Below are positions 62,155 through 64,000 of a stretch of 64,000 nt of DNA, piece by piece. Position numbers and translations under genes: made by a program. Source of the DNA: Halodesulfovibrio aestuarii (GTDB lineage: Bacteria > Desulfobacterota > Desulfovibrionia > Desulfovibrionales > Desulfovibrionaceae); NCBI RefSeq assembly GCF_050571805.1, contig NZ_CP192219.1; one strand, written 5' to 3'. Position 1 is the first letter of the stretch, and every line of letters begins with the position of its first letter. A model generated the notes under the pieces. The model did no database searches and was not told where the DNA came from. It saw only the letters and a list, made by a program, of their open reading frames with translations.

Positions 62155-63780
62155 ATGTGCTTGCAGGGTGCGTATTGTGCGCCTATGCCTACATCCGCTT
62201 CCACCCAATCTTCCCGCCATATTCATGTCCGTCCTTCACAGAAGGACGAAACTGACGTGCGTAGTTTTTTTGACAATGCCGTTGAAGGTATGTTTCGAAA
62301 AGCTCGTAATGGCCGTTTTATTCTAGTCAATCCTGCTCTGGCTAAAATTTTTGGATACGCATCTCCCGGAGAAATGCTCCGCAACTTTCCTATTGATCAA
62401 GACAAAGTTACCCTTGATGCCAGTCGATTTTTAGATCTGCTGACAGAACTCAAAAGCAAGGGCGAAGTTAAAAATTTTGAGATGCAGTTCCGCAGGCGGG
62501 ACGGACTCCTTATGTGGGTACTCATCAATGCCCGCACGGTGTACACAGTAAAAGGTTCCATAAAATTCTACGAAGGCACCCTTGTAGACATCACCGAACG
62601 AAAAGACTCTGAAACAGAACAGGCGATTATTGATGAGCAGATTCGTCAGTCGCAACGCATGGAAGCCATCGGCATTCTTGCTGGCGGTATTGCCTCCGAC
62701 TTCAGCACCCTGATCCGGCCTATTGTCAGCAGTACAGAATCTGCACTCAAGCAAAGCTCCGGCAACGAACAGGTTCAAAGCAATCTGAACACTATCCTTG
62801 GTGCTGCGAACAGTGCCATGGCTCTCATCAAGCAATTTCAGACTATCAGCAGACAAGGTCTGGGTGAAATGCGCCCAACCACCTTGCAACCCGTTCTTGC
62901 AGAGGCAGTAGGGGATTTTCAATCCTCTCTTCCGGAACACATTCAGCTTCTGGAAGAGATTAGTGCTAATAACCGGACTGTGTTAGCTGACGTTGGACAA
63001 GTTCGACAAGTTATCGATAACCTACTAGAAAATGCAAGGCAGTCCATTGACGGTAGTGGAAAAATCACCGTACGCATGGCAGAAGTCGAATTTGATGAGC
63101 GCACAGGAGCATTCCGCGCAGATCTTATTCCCGGAAAATATCTCCGAATAACGATTCAGGATTCAGGCGTAGGGATTCCAGAACAGTTTCTTCCCCGCAT
63201 TTTTGATCCATTTTTTACCACTCGTGATTCAGAAGACGCCCAAGGTCTTGGACTTGCTGTTGCCCATGGCATCGCCCGTGCCCACGACGGAGGAATTACA
63301 GTCCTGTCAGAAGAAGGACTTGGCTCTACTTTCTGCTTTTACATTCCGTTCTATGAACAGGAGATTGACCAGTCACAGCCAATTGCCCCTTCTCCAAGGC
63401 TTGGTAGTGAACGTATTTTGCTTGTATCCCCTGAAGAACAGGAAATCCGGAAGTGGCGCAGCCTGCTTGTTCCTCTCGGCTATCGTGTAGAAGCAGTTTC
63501 CGGCAGTGTTGAAGCATTACGGTTGTTTCTTGAATCACCGGATTCGTTCGACCTGATAGTTTCAACATTTGCTATGCCGCAAATGAACGGTCTGGAGTTT
63601 GCCAGAATCCTTCTCGGGGTTCATCCAACAACCCGTCTCGTTCTCTATGCTGATCCAACAGACCCGATTACAAGCGAAATTGCCCTTGGTGCGGGTGTTC
63701 CTACCCTCGCGTATAAGCCCCTCGACACCAACAGTATTTTCAAGCTGGTGCAGTCTGCACTCGAAGACCATCAGGAGTAG
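62155..63780 (+). CDS. PAS hybrid kinase-like protein lacking both phosphorylation sites
   Basis: This 541-residue cytosolic protein has a PAS domain (about 35-155), a dimerisation/HisKA-like region, a HATPase domain and a receiver. The ATP-binding boxes are intact (NLLENA, DSGVGIP, GLGLAVAHG). The phospho-accepting His of the GGIAHDFNNL motif is Ser (GGIASDFSTL, near residue 182). In the receiver the acidic pair is replaced (LLVSPEEQ) and the acceptor Asp is Thr (IVSTFAMPQMNG). It therefore cannot act as a normal phosphorelay protein. A shorter start at 62185 is possible. The next gene begins 3 nt later. Confidence 0.85.
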   Translation: MCLQGAYCAPMPTSASTQSSRHIHVRPSQKDETDVRSFFDNAVEGMFRKARNGRFILVNPALAKIFGYASPGEMLRNFPIDQDKVTLDASRFLDLLTELKSKGEVKNFEMQFRRRDGLLMWVLINARTVYTVKGSIKFYEGTLVDITERKDSETEQAIIDEQIRQSQRMEAIGILAGGIASDFSTLIRPIVSSTESALKQSSGNEQVQSNLNTILGAANSAMALIKQFQTISRQGLGEMRPTTLQPVLAEAVGDFQSSLPEHIQLLEEISANNRTVLADVGQVRQVIDNLLENARQSIDGSGKITVRMAEVEFDERTGAFRADLIPGKYLRITIQDSGVGIPEQFLPRIFDPFFTTRDSEDAQGLGLAVAHGIARAHDGGITVLSEEGLGSTFCFYIPFYEQEIDQSQPIAPSPRLGSERILLVSPEEQEIRKWRSLLVPLGYRVEAVSGSVEALRLFLESPDSFDLIVSTFAMPQMNGLEFARILLGVHPTTRLVLYADPTDPITSEIALGAGVPTLAYKPLDTNSIFKLVQSALEDHQE

Positions 63781-63783
63781 GCG

Positions 63784-64000
63784 ATGGCTCGCGTTCTCAT
63801 TATCGATAACGACCCTGTTTTTTCTGAAACTCTGGCTTCAATTGTTACCGGCCTCGGACACCGCAGCAAACAGGTAAAATCACTTAGAGAAGCTTTTATA
63901 TCCGGTCGCAAGCATTACACGGACATTGTATACCTCAATACACAGCTTCCGGATGGAAGTGGTCTGCTGGCAATTGCACAACTTAATGCCATGCGTGGAC
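63784..64000 (+). CDS. Response regulator-like protein (truncated by window end)
   Basis: The first 72 residues are visible and form the first half of a receiver domain. The acidic pair is present in LIIDNDP. At the phosphoacceptor position the sequence is VYLNTQLPDGSG, with Asn where Asp is normal. It starts 3 nt after the degenerate hybrid kinase and is surely coupled to it. The reading frame continues past 64000, so output domain and length are unknown; sigma54 activators with this layout are common in the group. Confidence 0.8.
   Translation, partial: MARVLIIDNDPVFSETLASIVTGLGHRSKQVKSLREAFISGRKHYTDIVYLNTQLPDGSGLLAIAQLNAMRG

Noticed and set aside
1..64000. CRISPR arrays, tRNA/rRNA genes, insertion sequences, prophage or integrase genes
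   Set aside because: I looked for direct-repeat arrays, tRNA-like TTCRA loops in intergenic DNA, transposase motifs and att-type repeats and saw none that stood up.

Overview
The window looks like a chromosomal segment of a marine, sulfate-reducer-type deltaproteobacterium, most likely in the Desulfovibrionales (Halodesulfovibrio/Maridesulfovibrio-like). This is inferred from gene content, not from a marker gene: a TRAP transporter, a Desulfovibrio-type iron alcohol dehydrogenase, a Tat-exported superoxide reductase-like protein, an ADP-forming acyl-CoA synthetase, an AMIN/TPR envelope protein, many hybrid kinases and moderate, rather AT-rich intergenic DNA. I see no rRNA, tRNA, IS element, integrase, prophage or CRISPR array.

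Layout. 1-3647 (minus): an EvgS/BvgS-like hybrid sensor kinase running off the left edge. 4689-7578 (plus): a TRAP transporter operon (dctP, dctQ, dctM). 7913-15273 (minus): a ten-gene bacterial microcompartment (BMC) operon, in transcription order eutQ (apparently frameshifted), phosphotransacetylase, eutM-like BMC-H, pduS-like RnfC flavoprotein, pduT-like BMC-T, BMC-H with a basic tail, second eutM/pduA-like BMC-H, eutN/BMC-P vertex, CoA-acylating aldehyde dehydrogenase, eutJ. 16137-17054 (plus): a divergently transcribed amidohydrolase-fold protein with a C-terminal BMC-targeting-like helix. 17550-18737 (minus): an iron alcohol dehydrogenase. 19635-24440: O-antigen ligase, glycosyltransferase, secreted glycerophosphodiesterase and a DUF2333-like protein. 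24677-31560: aldo/keto reductase, metallophosphoesterase, an HTH/HlyD/DUF2955 efflux operon and a chemoreceptor. 32004-43681: amidohydrolase-pyrB-pyrC, superoxide reductase, a degenerate tRNA-nucleotidyltransferase relative, argP/argO, moeA-ymdB-tyrS and a MarR regulator. 43718-56517: glgP, DEAD helicase, U32 protease-like protein, PHP phosphoesterase, Trm112-like protein, an hsp20 pair, yfcE-dus, ADP-forming acyl-CoA synthetase with IclR. 57210-64000: a sensor-less sigma54 activator, an AMIN/TPR protein, a MEMO-family protein, and signalling proteins with missing phosphorylation residues.

The centrepiece is the BMC region. Its enzymes can be joined into alcohol -> aldehyde (Fe-ADH) -> acyl-CoA (ALDH) -> acyl-phosphate (Pta) -> acid + ATP (EutQ, a known acetate kinase in Salmonella), with PduS/PduT-like proteins moving electrons across the shell. 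No standard signature enzyme is present (no EutBC, diol dehydratase, glycyl radical enzyme or aldolase). In their place is an amidohydrolase-fold protein whose metal-binding residues are mostly substituted and whose C-terminal helix shares the hexamer IVSEVL with the N-terminal helix of the aldehyde dehydrogenase, strongly suggesting it is packaged cargo. Sigma54-type -24/-12 sequences precede the amidohydrolase (good match), the TRAP operon and the alcohol dehydrogenase (weaker matches), so the transporter, shell and dehydrogenase may form one regulon for an unidentified imported substrate.

All calls come from reading the sequence and family knowledge; no database search or folding program was run.
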